Below the pieces are notes generated by a model, which was not told where the DNA came from, did not search any database, and was given only the letters and a program-made list of their open reading frames with translations. Position numbers and translations under genes: made by a program. A DNA stretch of 64,000 bases from Haemophilus parainfluenzae (GTDB lineage Bacteria; Pseudomonadota; Gammaproteobacteria; Enterobacterales; Pasteurellaceae), in NCBI RefSeq assembly GCF_900450995.1, contig NZ_UGHY01000002.1, forward strand, positions 1,152,501 to 1,216,500, in the 5' to 3' direction. Numbering within the stretch: the first letter of the stretch is position 1; each line of letters opens with the position of its first letter. Below, piece after piece: positions 63,776-64,000 of the stretch.

Positions 63776-64000
63776 TGATCTGCACCCCAAAAGTTGGACT
63801 CAACAAACCAACAATTGAGGTGCAGATTTTTTTATGGGTAAACACTACACAATCGAATTTAAATTACAGGTTCTTCAACCTATTCTAAAAGGAAAAATGA
63901 GCATTCGAGAAGCAGCTCGTTTTTACAATATTCCTTCCAACGCCCTAGTCGGGACATGGTTGAAACGGTTTGAAAAAAATGGCATAAAAGGACTGATTCC
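63776..64000 (+). mobile_element. Left end of an IS3-family (IS150-like) insertion sequence, cut by window
   Basis: Probable left terminal repeat TGATCTGCACCCCAAAAGTT from 63776, starting with TG as in IS3-family ends. A transposase frame begins 58 bases later. The right end is beyond the window, so completeness is unknown. Confidence 0.7.
63834..64000 (+). CDS. IS3-family transposase OrfA (partial, 3' end beyond window)
   Basis: 55 residues visible: MGKHYTIEFKLQVLQPILKG, then a helix-turn-helix (SIREAARFYNIPSNALVGTWLKRFEKNGIKGLI) of the type found in InsJ/OrfA of IS150-like elements. It binds the IS ends. A GAGGTG ribosome-binding site precedes the ATG. Inserted about 50 bases downstream of ribB. 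Confidence 0.8.
   Translation, partial: MGKHYTIEFKLQVLQPILKGKMSIREAARFYNIPSNALVGTWLKRFEKNGIKGLI

Overview
The window is a piece of a Pasteurellaceae chromosome, most likely Haemophilus parainfluenzae or a close relative. The 9-mer AAGTGCGGT and its complement, the Haemophilus-type DNA uptake signal sequence (USS), occur throughout, often as inverted pairs that act as terminators. Several gene strings match the H. influenzae order as I know it: slyX-fkpA-yheO-tusDCB, yibQ-envC-gpmA, ilvC/ilvY-rarD-glpE, yheS-yrdD-tsaC-aroE-tag, lgtF/waaA-coaD-rep. An apparently intact hemCDXY cluster argues for an organism that makes its own haem rather than for H. influenzae, which is known to lack the early haem pathway. 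nadR points to salvage of NAD precursors. No rRNA, CRISPR array or prophage is visible.

Layout. 1-4.4 kb: end of mobB, an HsrA/MdtD-like exporter, the haem/glutathione-binding lipoprotein HbpA, and pdxH. 4.4-8.7 kb: an accessory catabolic locus with a YjhC/NanOx-like oxidoreductase, a second Gfo/Idh/MocA paralogue, a GntR/FadR regulator and a divergent YjhB-like transporter. This looks like uptake and conversion of dehydrated sialic acids. 8.9-14.6 kb: an SLC13 carboxylate carrier, slyX, fkpA, yheO-tusDCB (tRNA 2-thiolation), a YbaK-superfamily deacylase, and a homologue of phage T4 DenV. 14.7-19 kb: an orphan iron/siderophore-type binding protein with a possible Fur box, then a cysteine-type ABC importer. 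19.1-31.4 kb: hemCDXY, cyaA, narP, yibQ-envC, gpmA, a lysine-rich exported protein and rluE.

31.4-55.5 kb carries three type V secreted surface proteins: a classical autotransporter, a trimeric adhesin broken by one frameshift, and an intact trimeric adhesin. They are interleaved with ilvC/ilvY, rarD, glpE, yheS, tsaC, aroE, a DUF3800 gene with a structured 3' region, tag, lptD, xerC and tpiA. A 546-bp repeat element with long terminal inverted repeats sits inside the ilvC-ilvY control region. 55.5-64 kb: lipooligosaccharide genes lgtF and waaA, then coaD, a small lipoprotein gene, rep, three tRNA genes, a phosphoesterase gene, nadR, an FMN riboswitch with ribB, and the start of an IS3-family element cut by the window edge.

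Best candidates for something new: the sialic-acid-like locus with a paralogue that has lost the family's catalytic lysine; the repeat element separating ilvY from ilvC; the DUF3800 gene with its hairpin region; and the recurrent placement of USS inside signal-peptide codons and inside the FMN riboswitch.
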